A stretch of 64,000 bases of DNA from Molossus alvarezi (GCA_037176705.1 CM073885.1:220360290-220424289), one strand, 5' to 3'. Positions 20,721-32,585 are shown, counted from the stretch's first letter. Program-made: numbers and translations. Notes: generated by a model not told the origin, from the letters alone.

Positions 20721-21370
20721 CATAGCCCTCAAGAGTTTAATTCTCTGACCTATACCAATCTCAATATTCACTAGGCAAATGAAAGAGTACACAGAAATAG
20801 GCTTGGATGCCTGGCCCCCCACACTTGTTAGAGCACAGGTTTAGAATACATTCATTTTCAGTCAGCCTCCATAGAACCCTACCAACTATGAAGAGCAAAT
20901 CCTTTCAAAGCAGATTATGTACCCAGGGAGGGAGGGAGATGGAGAGAAAGAGATAGAGGAAGGGAAGGAGGGAGGGTGGGAGGATATGAAATAAACCCTC
21001 ATGCCTTAATCAGAACTCACTCTGCCTTTGTCTGTCTTTCAAAGTCATAGGAAAAGGCTCTCACGACAAACAGAGTTCCTGTATGTGCCAGATGCTCGTG
21101 AAGATAGAGGGATTACAATTAAATACATGTGGTCCCTGTCTTGAGGTTGGAGCCTCCCCAAAATACTTCTAAGAGGTTCATTGGTTCTTTTATTTTTTAA
21201 CCTGTTAATCAGAAATTGAGATAATTTGGTATTTGACATTATACTTAAAAGTCTAGCTCTTACTCTTTACTAGGAACACACACAAATACATAAAATCAAA
21301 ATAATCACCTCGTAATTTCTGAAAATTATTTGAATAGACATTTCTTTATAACTTAAATAAATCTTATTTT
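20721..21370. other. Unassigned plus purine-rich tract
   Basis: No gene. A GGGAGGGAGAT/GA-rich simple tract lies at about 20928-20980. Confidence 0.4.
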
Positions 21371-21597
21371 AAAAGCTGCCCTTCTAGAGCACAATTCAGA
21401 CTGACAGACCTCAGAGGAGGGGGGCAGGGGTGGGGGTGGATGAGATAAATCTAAGAACTTATACACATGTATGCGTAACCAATGGACATAGACAACAATG
21501 CTGGGGGTGGAGGGGTGGGATTGGGAGGAGGGTGTCTAGGAGGGAAAAAGGAGAAACATCTGTAACAAAAATAAATTAATAAAAATTATAAAATAAG

Positions 21598-21819
21598 CCC
21601 TGGCCGGTTTGGCTCAGCGGTTAGAGCGTCGGCCTGCGGTCCGGAGAGACCCGGGTTCGGTTCCCGCTAAGGGCACGTACCTCGGTTGCAGTTTGTCCCC
21701 GGCCTTGGTTGGTTGTGCGGGTGGCGACCACTTGATGTGTCCCTTTCACATCGATGTTTCTCTCTCTCTCTTCCTCTCTCTCCCTCTCACTCTACCTGAA
21801 CAAAAAAAAAAAAAAAAAA
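21598..21819 (+). mobile_element. Ves SINE (young A type)
   Basis: Clean copy with intact CpGs: 'ggtttggctcagcggttagagcgtcggcctgcgg', B box 'gggttcggttcccgc', '...gcacgtacctcggttgcag'. It ends 'tctacctgaac' plus A-run without the usual 'tgtcctcgggtgaggat' tail box, i.e. a 3'-shortened form. TSD aaaattataaaataag at 21582-21597 and 21820-21835. Confidence 0.95.
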
Positions 21820-21855
21820 AAAATTATAAAATAAGTAAATAAAAACAATGAAAAA

Positions 21856-21898
<43 letters not shown>
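21856..21898. repeat. (AAAT)n microsatellite
   Basis: Ten or so AAAT units forming the continuation of the L1 A-rich tail. Confidence 0.95.
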
Positions 21899-21922
21899 CC
21901 AACCAAAAAAACTGCCCTTCTA

Positions 21923-22084
21923 ACCCTGGCCAATTGGGCTCAGCCACTGGAGAGTTGGCCCACAGACCCAAGAGTCGTGGAATCGATTCTGGTCAGGGGC
22001 ACGTACCTCAGTGTGGTTCGGTCCCCAGCCCTGGTTGGGTTGTGCAGGAGGCAAGCCAGTCAATGTGTCATGTCGATGTTTCTT

Positions 22085-22120
<36 letters not shown>

Positions 22121-22195
22121 CCCATCCCTCTCTTCCACTGTATCTAAAAATTAAAGGGAAACTATCCTCAGATGAGGATTAACAACAACAACAAA
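21923..22195 (+). mobile_element. Ves SINE, older A type
   Basis: Directly abuts the right TSD of the L1. Head 'ccctggccaattgggctcagcc', body with many substitutions, long CT tract, decayed tail box 'actatcctcagatgaggatt' and an (AAC)n tail. No clear TSD of its own. A plus-strand open frame through its CT tract is non-coding. Confidence 0.9.
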
Positions 22196-23255
22196 GAGCT
22201 CCCTCTCTGGATTTCAAAAAATTAACTGGATTAAGGGAATTTACCATAACTGTTTCTAGCATTTACTTTGAAGGAAAAGGTCTGTGTGTCCCACTCCTGA
22301 AACACTGTCCTGTCCTAGCCACAGTGTTCCCCAGTGAGGCTGCTAGTGGATCACTCAACCCACATCCTGGTATAGCTAGGAGGCCTTAGTTCAATAAGTG
22401 ACAAGTTCTAGCCCAGGTCCTACTCTGCAGACACCTGGTCTTTTCCTCTCTGCTAGCAAACATAGGCCCTCATTGATCTGGGAATTAGCAAAACAGATCG
22501 CAGAAAGTTAAAGAAATTTCCAAGAGAACCTCAGACATTGACTGAAACTTTATGCCCCCCCAAAAAAATCCCCTCCCCCAAACCCTAAGAATTCTCTATC
22601 TAGTAAGCCAGCAACTCAACCAAGAGAAATTCTCTACATTTCCTTTGTATGGACAAAAATCCTAAATGTTATCTCTCTACATAACATATCATCTGAAAAA
22701 AATGACAAGCTAGCTAGACGGAAATTCTGAGAAGTAACCCAAGCAGAACTTAGACTAGCAGAGCTGGGAACAGTCCACGGGCCTGCAGGGTTAGGCATGT
22801 TCTGTGCTTGGGATTCAGCTGTACTGCTGGGAATGGGGAGGGGAGGGAGTGGGCCTCTCTGGATGTCCTGTCTTTAATAGTCAAGGTAATCTGCCTACAC
22901 CCATTCAGTGGCACTTCAAGTACTCTGGGATGACTCGTCAGTTCCTGGACAACAAAAGGTGTGGTCCTGGATGGGCAAATACAGACTCTTCCCCACCTGT
23001 GCCCAAGGCAGGCATTTTCCACTTATCCAAGCTCAGACTCCTTTAATAATAGAGCAGACCAGGCAGTTGTCACTTAAAAGTTACCTTGGAATGGTCCTTT
23101 GGGCACTATGTATCTAATCCCTTTGTAAGATTGGGGGTGAGAAAGTCACCAAGCCTGTCGTGTAGCACCAGGGAACCTTTGGGAAGAGTTTTAATGATAA
23201 TGAAATTACACACTTCACAGGGTAGAAAAGGATTCCCTCAAGTGAGAACATAAAA
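22196..23255. other. Unassigned, no gene seen
   Basis: No repeat family or exon recognised. Open frames at 22750-23117 on both strands lack domain resemblance. Confidence 0.4.
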
Positions 23256-23265
23256 AAGTTCATCA

Positions 23266-23468
23266 TGCCTGGCTGATGTGGCTCAGTGGTTGAGAATCGA
23301 CCCATGCACCAAGAGGTAGCCGGTTTGATACCCAGTCAGGGCACATGCCCAGGTTATGGGCCTGATCCCCAGGGGGGCAGGCAGGAGGCAGCCAATCAAT
23401 GTTCTCTTTCATCGATGTTTCTATCTCTCTCTCTCTAAATTTAATCAGTAAAAAAATAAAATAAAAAT
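23266..23468 (+). mobile_element. Ves SINE (B type)
   Basis: Head 'gcctggctgatgtggctcagtggttgagaatcgacccatgcaccaagagg', then 'cagggcacatgccc', 'ggcaggcaggaggcagcc', CT tract and A-rich tail. TSD gttcatca at 23258-23265 and 23469-23476. Confidence 0.93.
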
Positions 23469-23476
23469 GTTCATCA

Positions 23477-25105
23477 CTGAATTATGGGTATGATAAAAGT
23501 TTGGCTGGAATCAGAACTCTCTGAATTGGCTAGCTCGGAAGAGATTCTCACACTATCTATAAAACTTTTCACAGATCTCCCCTGAATTCATGGCACCGGG
23601 GCTGGACCTGGAGGTGGCAGCTGTAATTTATTAAAGAACCCAGGACCAGAACCTTAGAGAATCAGAACTGGAGACCAAACTCAAGTGCACTTATCAATTG
23701 GGCTTTCCCTAGAGACTGGCACTAGGGATGTATACTGGGACTTTGTGTTTCTGTGATGTGTTTATTGCAAAATATCTATTAGCTGGTAATTTTGGTTTCC
23801 TTTTTAAAAAAATTATACTCCTTTTTTTCTATATCATGACCAAAGTGTTGTTACTGGGTAGTGTCAACTGACAGGCCATTCAGTGCAGGGATATCTCCAG
23901 ATTCCCACGTCAGGCTCAGGTAAGACAAATTCTGATGACCTTGTAAGGGAACCCTAGTCCTTATACCATATGCATCTCTGTTTATAGCATAATCTGCTCT
24001 CAACACAGATAACTAATGGGACAGGGACATGGTATGATTTGACTTTGGAAATATTGTGTTCATAATGTGAATGATGGATTTTAGGGGGCAGGGGCAAGGT
24101 AAGAAATCAGAAAATTTGTCACAAAGCTATTGGAATGGACCAGGCTAGAGATGAAAAGAGACTGAGTAAGAGAAAAAAATGAAGAAAAGGAAGTAAATTT
24201 GAGTAGCAGTAGGAGGTAAAATCAGCAGCCCTAGTGCTTGGCTGACCAGAGAGCTTAAGGAGAGGGTAGACTCTGGGGGGCTTCTAAGGCACATTGGAAC
24301 CCACATCCCCTTAGTCTACTGCCAGTTTCCATAATTTCCACTGGCCTCTTTCCCAACCTCTCTCGTTGTCTTTCTCTCATTATGAAGTAGCATTTCTGAT
24401 TATTAGAAGTGACTTACACATAATCATGTCTCATGCCAGGCCCTACGTCAATAAGCTGAGCTTTCTATCTGGCGTTAGAGAATGAGACAAGACCAACTCA
24501 TGTCCAAGACCTTAATTCACCTCATAAAATTTTAACAGTTAGGGGAGACTGATAAGTCTATTGAAAGACCAACTATTGGGCATCTCAATATGACCATAAA
24601 TAATGGAATTAAATGGGACAATGGAGAACCTGCATCCAGACAAGTCTCAGCTTGAGTTTACACAATTTTTTAGATGTAATATCCCACTCTGGTCACTGAC
24701 TGACATTGCAAACCAAGACAAAGGTCACATCCTCAGTTCATTAATTCCACTGGAATAAAAATCAAGCCACTAAGGAGTTTAAGGGCAAAGAGTAATCAGA
24801 AGACCAAGAAACAATGGTCATTTTGTGAATCAGAAGTTTAAAGGCAATGATAAATAGGCAACAACAGTCTGAAGACCACAGCCTACAGGACCCTCAGAGA
24901 ACAATGAAAAAAAGTATCTATTATGTCAAAAATCATGGAATCCGCCTTCCTTTTCCTTCTTTTGTTCTCATTTTCTTTCTTAAGCCTAGTGTTTTCTCTT
25001 CCATCTTTCCACATCGTCTTTTTCTCTTTCCCCATACTTCATTTTTAATTAAAATTGGGTTATATTTTAAATGTTTAATATATTTATTGAATAAAGTTTC
25101 ATGCT
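23477..25105. other. Unassigned, no gene seen
   Basis: 1.6 kb of AT-rich sequence without a recognised repeat or gene. Confidence 0.4.
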
Positions 25106-25109
25106 TTAT

Positions 25110-25702
25110 ATTTTATTGTAATATAATTTATATACCATAAAATTCATCTTTTAATTATACAATTCAGTGGTTTTTAGCATATTTACATTGTTATGCAACC
25201 ATTACCACTGCATAATTTCAGAACATTTTCATTACCCCAAGGGAGACCCCCATATCTATTAGCAGTCACCCCCTCCTTCTTCCCTACACCAGCCTCTGGC
25301 AACCATTAATCCACAATACTTTTCATCTCTATGAATTTGCCTATTCTGGACATTTCATATGAATAAAATCATATAATTATGGCTTTCTGTGTCTGGGTCT
25401 TTTAAATTTTTTATTTAGAATAACATATTCGAGGTTTCTCTATGTTGTAGCATGCATCATTCCTTTTTATGGCCGAATAATATTCCATTGTATGGATATG
25501 CCACATTTAGTTTATCCATCATCAGTTAATAGGTATCTAGATTTTCCCACTTTATAATATTATAAATAATGCTGTGATCATTCATACAAGCATCTGTGTG
25601 GCTGCAGGTCTTCATTTACCTTGGACAGAATTCCTGGAAGTATGGTAACTCTATGTTTTACTTTTGGAGGAACTTTCAAACTGTTTTCCAAAGTGACTGC
25701 AA
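25110..25702 (-). repeat. Old L1M fragment
   Basis: Reverse L1 ORF2 end and 3' region: 'aattcagtggtttttagcatatttac', 'caaccattaccactgcataatttc', 'ttttatggccgaataatattccattgtatgg', 'gttttccaaagtgactgc'. Interrupted at its end by the younger plus-strand L1. Confidence 0.85.
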
Positions 25703-27636
25703 GAATACAAAATTAATATCAAGAAATCGACGACATTCTTATACACCAATGATGAATTCACAGAAAGAGAAACTAAAAAAGCAATCCCATTTACCATCGC
25801 AGCAAAAAATTAAGATACCTAGGAATAAACTTAACCAGAGAAATAAAGGACCTATTTGCAGAAAACTACAGGACATTGAAAAAAGAAATAGAGGAAGATA
25901 TAAAAAAGTGGAAGCACATACCTTGTTTATGGATTGGAAGAATTAACATAATTAAAATGTCCATACTACCCAAAGCAATCTATAGATTTAATGCAATCAC
26001 CATCAAAATACCAACAACATATTTCACAGAACTAGAACAAATACTTCAGAAGTTCATATGGAACCAAAAAAGACCCCGAATAGTCACAGCAATCTTGAAA
26101 AAGAAGGACAAAGTAGGTGGGACCACAATACCGGAAATCAGGTTATACTACAAAGCTACTGTAATCAAAACAGCCTGGTACTGGCACAAGAACAGGCATA
26201 TAGACCAGTGGAACAGAACTGAAAACCCAGAAATGGACCCAAGAAATTATGCTCAATTAATATTTGACAAAGGAGGCAAGAGCATACAGTGGAGTAAAGA
26301 CAGCCTCTTTAATAAATGGTGTTGGGAAAATTGGACAACTACATGCAAAAAAATGAAACTAGACCATCCTCTTACACCATACACAAGAATAAACTCAAAA
26401 TGGATAAAAGGCTTAAATGTGACCCGTGAATCCATAAAAATCCTAGAAGAAAATGTAGGCAACAAAATTTTGGACATTCATACGCAGCAGAATTTTCACT
26501 GATACATCACGTAAGGCAACAGAAACAAAGGAAAAAATGAACACATAGGACTACATCAAACTAAAAAGCTTCTGCACAGCAAAAGAAACAATCATCAAAA
26601 TGGAAAGGCAACCCACTCTATGGGAGAGCATAATTGCCAATGATACATCATATAAGGGGTTAATTTCCAAAATACGTAGAGTGCTCCTACAACTCAACAA
26701 AAGGAAGACAAAGAACCCAATTAAAAAATGTGCAGAGGAGCTAAATAGACATATCTCCAAATAGGACATACAAATGGCCAAGAGACATACGAAGAAATGC
26801 TCAACATCACTAATCATCAGAGAGATGCAAATTATAACAACAATGAGGTATTACCTCACACCTGTCAGAATGGCCGCCATAAACAAATCATCAAACAACA
26901 AGTGTTGGTGAGGGTGTGGAGAAAAGGGGACTCTAGTACACTGCTGGTGGGAATGCAGACTGGTGCAGCCACTAGGGAAAACACTATGGTGTTACCTCAA
27001 AAAATTAAAAATTGAGTTGCCATTTGATCCAGTGATCCCACTTCTAGGAATATACCCTAAGAAACCTGAAACACCAATCAGAAAGAATATATGTACCTCC
27101 ATTTTTATAGCAGCACTATTTACAATAGCTAAGACCTGGAAACAGCCCAAGTGTCCATCAGTAGACGAATGGATAAAAAAGCAGTGGTACATATACACAA
27201 TGGAGTACTACGCAGCTGTAAGAAGGAAAGATCTCTTATCCTTTGAGATGACATGGAGGGACCTGGACAGTATTATCCTAAGCAAAACAAGCCAAGCAGA
27301 GAAAGACAAATATCACATGATCTCACTTATTTGTGGAATATAATGAACATAACAGTCTGAGGAATTACATAGACCCAGAGACGTGGAAGTAGAGTACAGA
27401 CTGACAACCCTCAGAAGAGGGGGTGCTGGGGGAAGGGAAGAGATAAATCACAGATCTTATATGCATGTATGCATAACCGATGGACGCAGACAACAAAACC
27501 GGGTATGGTGTGGGGGTGATGGGGAGGAGGGTGTCAATGGGGAAAAAAAGAGAAACATCAGTAACAAAAACAAATTAATAAAAAATTTTAAAATAAATAA
27601 ATAAATAAGATCAATTAAGAAAAAATATTTTTTTAA
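25703..27636 (+). mobile_element. L1 retrotransposon, 5'-truncated, recent
   Basis: Contains the 3' half of ORF2, 3' UTR with G-rich tract (27418-27540) and an A/AAAT tail. Probable TSD aaagtgactgcaa (25690-25702) and aaagtggatgcaa (27637-27649), with two differences. Long open stretches and low decay make it the youngest L1 in the window. Endonuclease and most of the reverse transcriptase are missing. Confidence 0.9.
25760..27343 (+). pseudogene. L1 ORF2p C-terminal part, frameshifted
   Basis: 25876-26502 encodes 208 residues continuing past the thumb region: '[19 protein letters not shown]', '[18 protein letters not shown]', '[20 protein letters not shown]', '[14 protein letters not shown]'. 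After frame changes, 26963-27343 encodes the C-terminus ('FDPVIPLLGIYPKKPE', 'FIAALFTIAKTWKQPK', 'YTMEYYAAVRRKDLL'). ORF2p supplies endonuclease and reverse transcriptase for L1 and, in trans, for SINEs. Here 5' truncation removes the endonuclease and the catalytic core, and stop/frameshift lesions near 26503-26960 break the rest, including the cysteine-rich region. No functional product is possible. Confidence 0.9.
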
Positions 27637-27856
27637 AAAGTGGATGCAAATGTCACTATAGTCCATGTTTTCACTTAAGTATTTAATCAGTGAATAGCTT
27701 TTAGAAAAAAATTTTAAAGTTAATTAAGTTGCTTCCCATTAGGCTTTGATTGATTTTTAATGTGGGTCATTGGTCCTCAGTAAACACCAGAGATCCACCC
27801 CTATTCCAGGAACTATAACAGCAGAACATTTAAAATAAGTTAATGACTATACAGTA

Positions 27857-27900
27857 GTGTGTGTGTGTGTGTGTATACTTTATATATACTTTCTAAAGTG

Positions 27901-27946
<46 letters not shown>

Positions 27947-27948
27947 CT
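27857..27948. repeat. Compound (GT)n-(TA)n-(CA)n palindrome
   Basis: (GT)9, then TATAC-rich spacer, (TA)n and (CA)13, so the left GT arm is complementary to the right CA arm. A large hairpin or cruciform can form. Confidence 0.9.
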
Positions 27949-27949
27949 T

Positions 27950-30190
27950 TAAGATCAATGTCTGACACAGATAAGAAAAAGCAAAGTCCCAAGTCTTCCA
28001 GATTTCCCCCTTACCCTCAGCACTTTCTTAGTGTCTACCAGATTTGTGTGGGTGTTTCCTAATGACGATGAAGTCATTTCCTTTTAAAGGCTTTACATCA
28101 GCAATTACCCAGCTCTCCTTTCTCCCCTTAAAGCAACTACCTGTAAATGTGATCAATGAGATACAAGGGTTGTTTTTCCCCTTCTCCCACAGGCGATTTG
28201 AACAGCTTTTCCATGCGTTTACCAGGTTCTCTTTCAGAGGCTAACCCTTACGTGCTAATGGCTACTAGGGAATCGTGAAAGGCCCAACGTACCACACTCC
28301 CACAGGAAGGCCCCGGGAAGTCAGGGTAATTCAGGATGAGTCTGACACAGGGTCAGCCTGCTTCCGCTCCCCACAAGGCAGCTGGGAGCTCAGCACCGGC
28401 CAGGGCACCTGAGCACTGGGCTGGCCTGAGGCGAGGGGCACGCTGCCAGGCACACAAGCATTTTATCAGACTTGTTCACACACATGTGGGTGTACTCAAC
28501 AGCTTGGGATACTTTTATGAAATTGCCAAGGAAGTCAACTATGATGAGATCCACTTCTTCCTGAATTTTAGCAAAATAGTAACCATTTTCCACCTTAGCA
28601 CTTCCATAAAGCTCTCCCCAGTTAGTAATAATTCAGTCTTGATAAGGCCCTTATGGGATTTCCTGCTGATTTTCCCTCTCTGGGCATGCCCCAGCCAGTT
28701 GTCAGAGATGTGTGTGGTTCAGTGTTCGTTGTGGTCCTCCGCCCACCACGCTCCTGAGGGCCGCTGTAGGTTTGCCTTCCCCCTTCCCTGACTCAATTGG
28801 CAATTTGGGTAGTGGCTTCCAAAATGGCCATCAAATTCAAAACCTAAGCATTTTTCCTCTTTGCCCCTCAATCCCCAAGCTCCCTCTTTAGACGTGACCT
28901 CTAAAGCAGGCATGTGAGGGGGAAAGTGAGGGAATTTTGAGAAAATGGCCCACATTCCAAATGTACCAGTTTCCCGCGGCTGTTTTCCCGGACTATTCTG
29001 TTCTGACCACTTAGCAGGACGAAAAGGACGAGGATTTTCTCTGAAAGCCAACATGGTTCACAGCCTGCTCCCCTCTCTCTCCTCTGGAGGTGCCCTCCCC
29101 TGCCAGGTCTGGAGCATCCCAAACATCTGTGTAAATTCACAATCAACCATTCCTTACCAGCAGGGGAGCTGACCTCAGGAAATGAGCTGAATGCCATCCA
29201 AGGGGCTTATAAGCAGTCTTGGGGTGCTCAAGTCCCATGGCACACAGTTAACCACGAAACAACTTCTTCTTGGTGTGTATGTGCCAAGTTCCTCCCTGTC
29301 TACATGAACCCTTTAACTGGACCCTTGACCTGTCTTTTCAGCCCTTCTAATCTACTGCACGCCTAGGCCACCTTCTGTCTCGAAGTCCTCAGAGTCCCTG
29401 GCGAAAGGTGATCTTTCTATTCTGGCTGCATGCCCTCTCCCTGCGACCTCAGGCCCCTGGCCTCTGCTTGTAGGAACCCTCAGAAGCAGCTTCTCTAGGT
29501 TCTGCAAACAGGCCTCTTAACTCTGTTCCTGCAACAGGGTTGCCTATCTCGCACCTCTGCCTCCTGCCTTCTCCCCACCCACTCCCAGCCCTTCTGGCCA
29601 GGGGCCATCATCCAACCCAGGATCACAGTGTCCCAACCCACAGCTCTGCCTCTCCTGCCACTGTTCATAACAGGGAGATATTTGACTAGAACAGCAACAC
29701 AAGGGTGTTTTATTTAAATTTATTTCCTTGGATGACAACTCCCAGGCCACACCTCAAATCCTCCCTGATGCTGGAATAATGAAGTTGTCACTGTGTAAAG
29801 CACACATCACCACCAGCTTATCTCAGGTGAGAACTTGGCAGGTATTTCTCTGAGGAGCAGTAGCTGGGATACAGAAGGCCCTGAGGAAGGGTGGGTGTGG
29901 GGAAGGTGATGGTGCTGAGTGGCGGCTCCATACCTTCTGTGGAAATATTGGAAGAGCTAGAAAATCCTGATTGTAGTGATATAAGCATCATTCTAGGGAT
30001 CGTAAACCGCCGCCTCATAGAAACCACTGAGAGCAGGCGGTGATCCGAAGCTTTTTGCTTCCTTGATGTTATAACATGGTGTAAGTTGGGGATTATCAGT
30101 GTTTCCTACTGGTTGAAGCAAATGGCAGCCAAGAGTCTTGTCTTCTGCTGCCACCTTGTGGTTCAGAGAAGAAAATCTAAATTCATAGAG
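27950..30190. other. Unassigned, no gene seen
   Basis: 2.2 kb with little recognisable repeat and higher GC at 28300-29650. Open frames such as 28336-28791 (+) and 28719-29054 (-) overlap on opposite strands and show no family resemblance. A 'ttccccttctcccacag' acceptor-like sequence occurs at 28178-28192 but no exon can be supported. Possible MIR-like scraps only. Confidence 0.4.
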
Positions 30191-30194
30191 TTGC

Positions 30195-30330
30195 TCTGGT
30201 GATGAGAAACCAGCATTTTAGAGCTGGAAGAGATCTTAGACGTTCTCTAATCCAACTCCCTTCAGTTCACAGAGAAGGAAACCAAAACCCAGACCGGAAC
30301 CAAGAGCCCCACTTCCTCTGCCGTGCCACC
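30195..30330. repeat. Old MIR-class fossil
   Basis: 'tttagagctggaagagatcttagacgttctctaatccaactccc', then 'cacagagaaggaaaccaaaaccc': a signature of old mammalian SINE-class repeats. Exact family not resolved. Confidence 0.5.
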
Positions 30331-30494
30331 CTACTTCTTTGGAAAATTACACTCACAGAGTGTGCACTCGGATCGAGCCCCTAAAACTAGGCCACCGATG
30401 TACATGGCAGCAAACACTAGTGTATCCATTTCTCTGAGTCTCATCCTGTGAAAACATTTTCAAAGGAATCAAGGGACAGGGCCAAGTGAGCAGT

Positions 30495-30735
30495 AACAAA
30501 AGCTGGCATCCAGAGCGCTCACTGCAGAGCTGTGCTAAGCATTGTGCCTATTAACTCAATTCTTCCAGTCACCTCATGGAAACACCACTATTATCATCCC
30601 TGTCTTACATGTATGGAAACTGAGGCTTACAAATGGCTAAGTAACTTGCCTAAAGTCACACAGCCAAACCCGGCAAAGAGGAAATTCAGATTCGGATCTG
30701 TGCCCCAGACTCTATCCTTACTCATCACATTGACC
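30495..30735 (-). repeat. MIR fossil
   Basis: Reverse MIR in order: 'gctgtgctaagcattgtgcctattaactcaattc', 'cttacatgtatggaaactgaggcttac', 'taagtaacttgcctaaagtcacacagccaa'. Confidence 0.85.
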
Positions 30736-30849
30736 TTGTCCCGTCCAACTACGCGTCCCCCTCAAACTACGAGTGACCTCTTAGGGCCCGTTCTCTCTAC
30801 TCCCCATCTACAACCTGTGATCTCTCCATGCCTTTGCCATCCTACATTG

Positions 30850-31035
30850 TGCTGCATGGACCCGAAGCTTCATTTTCACCCACAAACGCGTTAGAAATGC
30901 ACATCCTCAGCGGGCATCCAAGTCCTACAGAATCAGGGGCTCCAGCCTGGGGCCTGCCAATCAGGGTTTTCGCAAGCCCTCAGGGTATTTTTACAACACT
31001 CCAGTTTGTGACCCTCTGCTACAGAACATCTAGGT
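30850..31035. mobile_element. MER5A-like hAT-Charlie MITE fossil
   Basis: 'ttagaaatgcacatcctcagcgggc', 'ctacagaatcaggggctccagcctggggcctgcc', '...tacaacactccagtttgtgaccctctgctac' follow the MER5A order. Non-autonomous DNA transposon remnant without coding capacity. Confidence 0.65.
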
Positions 31036-31146
31036 ATTTTGTGGTTTGAAGTTAAAGAAAGCATGGACATAGTCATTTAGGTATATAGCTAAAAACAGAA
31101 AACTGAGCACGCACTTAACTTAGGAGAGGTCAAACTCCACTCCTAT

Positions 31147-31488
31147 TTAGCCAGAGGAAAAAGGCTCCTGGAATTTTGGCATTTTCTTCCAAATTCCCCT
31201 TGACCATGATTTTGGTCTTGAGAGAGAAACGTCGGCCACCCACCAAGATGAGCAGAAAGGGAAGCGCTCCTTCTGGGTGAAGAGCGCCCCTCCCAGGAGG
31301 ACGTTCAGCACCCCCCCAATACCTCGACTGGGGTAGGAGCCCTGGCTGTTTGCCACCAGGACAGCTCCCAGGCCTTCCAGGCAGCGTTCTGAAACTCTCA
31401 GACCACCTTTGGAAGACATATTTTTTTCTGGTGATAAAAGAATTTCATTTAATAACCCTAAAACTTTAGAAAAATAAAAAAGAAACAT
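31147..31488 (-). other. Unidentified 113-codon open frame
   Basis: Minus-strand open frame in a locally GC-richer island (31230-31400) between an A/T-rich L1 and MER5A. It contains 'SKGGLRVSERCLEGLGAVLV' and 'GVLNVLLGGALFTQKERFPF'. I do not recognise a protein family, and the start ATG (31486-31488) lies in AT-rich sequence that looks like the adjacent L1. It could be a decayed processed pseudogene or chance. No promoter, splice signals or poly(A) signal support expression. Confidence 0.2.
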
Positions 31489-32235
31489 AAAGAAAGTTAA
31501 AATTACCAGTTCTCCTATTCCAGCCCATGTTCATGGATTGGAACTTAATGTTATTAAGATGGTAAAATCCCCCAAATGGATCTAAAGGTTTAAAGCAATT
31601 CCTATTAAAATTCCATTTGGCTTTTTTGCAGAAACCGACAAACTAATTCTAAAATTCAAATGTAAAACTAAGGAACACAGAATATCCAAAACAATCTTTG
31701 AAAGATCAAATTTGGAGGACTAACACTAATTCAAAACTTACCAAAAAGTCATTAAGATATTGTGGTACTGACAGAAAGACAGACATAAATTGAATGGAAT
31801 AGAGTTGATAGTCCAGAAATAAATCCTCACATTTATGGTCAATTGATTTTGACAAGGGCATCAAGACCATTAAGCGTGGAAAAGAACAATCGTTTCGACA
31901 AAGTGTGATGGGACAACTGGATATCACAGGCAGAAGAAGAACTTGGACACTCACCTCATACCAGATCCAAATTTAACTCAAAGGATCAAAGACCTAAATG
32001 CAAGAGTGAAAACTATAAAACTTTTTAGAAGAAAACACAGGCATGAATCTTCATGACACTGAGTTAGACAATGGTTTCTTGGATATGATAAGAAAAGCTC
32101 AAGTAACAAAAGAAAAAAAAAAAGATAAATTGGATATTGTCAAAATTTAAGACTTCTGAGTTTCAAAAGTGACACCCTCAAGAAAGTACAAAGACACCCT
32201 AAGAATAGAACATTTGTAAGTCATATATCTGAGTA

Positions 32236-32360
32236 CATGGTGGGGCAAAGTAGGTTTACAGTTGTTTGTATGAAAAATAATACAATAATTAATAAATAAT
32301 AATATATAAGAATACACTCTGTTTTGGGTACTTACAACTGCAAACTTTTGCCCCACCCTG
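32236..32360. mobile_element. Mariner-type MITE
   Basis: 125-bp element with inverted ends: left 'gtggggcaaagtaggttt' region, right the complement of 'gggtggggcaaaagtttg', plus matching 'acagttgt'/'gcagttgt' inner parts. TA dinucleotides flank it at 32234-32235 and 32361-32362, the mariner target. No transposase frame, so it is non-autonomous. It can fold into a hairpin. Confidence 0.85.
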
Positions 32361-32585
32361 TATGTAAGGAACTCTTGGAACTCAACAATACAGAGACAAA
32401 TAACTCACTTTTTTTTAATGGGAAAAGAATTTATGTAAACATTTCTCTGAAGAAGTTACACAAATGGCCAACAAACACATGAAAAATGCATGACATCATT
32501 AACCATCGGGGAAATGCAAATGAAAACCACAAAGATGTATTTCATATCCACTCGGATCGCTATAATCAAAAGAAAAGTGTTAGTG

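Larger units (their letters stand above)
21387..21911 (+). mobile_element. 5'-truncated L1 3' UTR with Ves in its tail
   Basis: About 210 bp of L1 3' UTR ('gactgacagacctcagaggagg', 'gcgtaaccaatggacatagacaac', G-rich tract, 'gagaaacatctgtaacaaaaataaattaat'). A Ves (21598-21819) follows in the A-rich tail, then AAAT repeats. TSD ctgcccttcta at 21376-21386 and 21912-21922 encloses the whole unit. The 3' UTR matches the end of the L1 at 27.5 kb, so both belong to the same recent L1 lineage. Confidence 0.9.

Noticed and set aside
21609..21680. tRNA-like A and B boxes as a possible tRNA gene
   Set aside because: Each such unit continues into the Ves body and A-tail. No intact cloverleaf with proper acceptor ends was seen, so these are SINE heads.
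25876..27343. Possible functional reverse transcriptase
   Set aside because: It is the C-terminal part of L1 ORF2 with frameshifts and without the catalytic core or endonuclease.
28178..28244. Strong polypyrimidine-cag acceptor followed by a short open frame
   Set aside because: No matching donor, no conserved peptide and stops nearby. Such sequences occur by chance.
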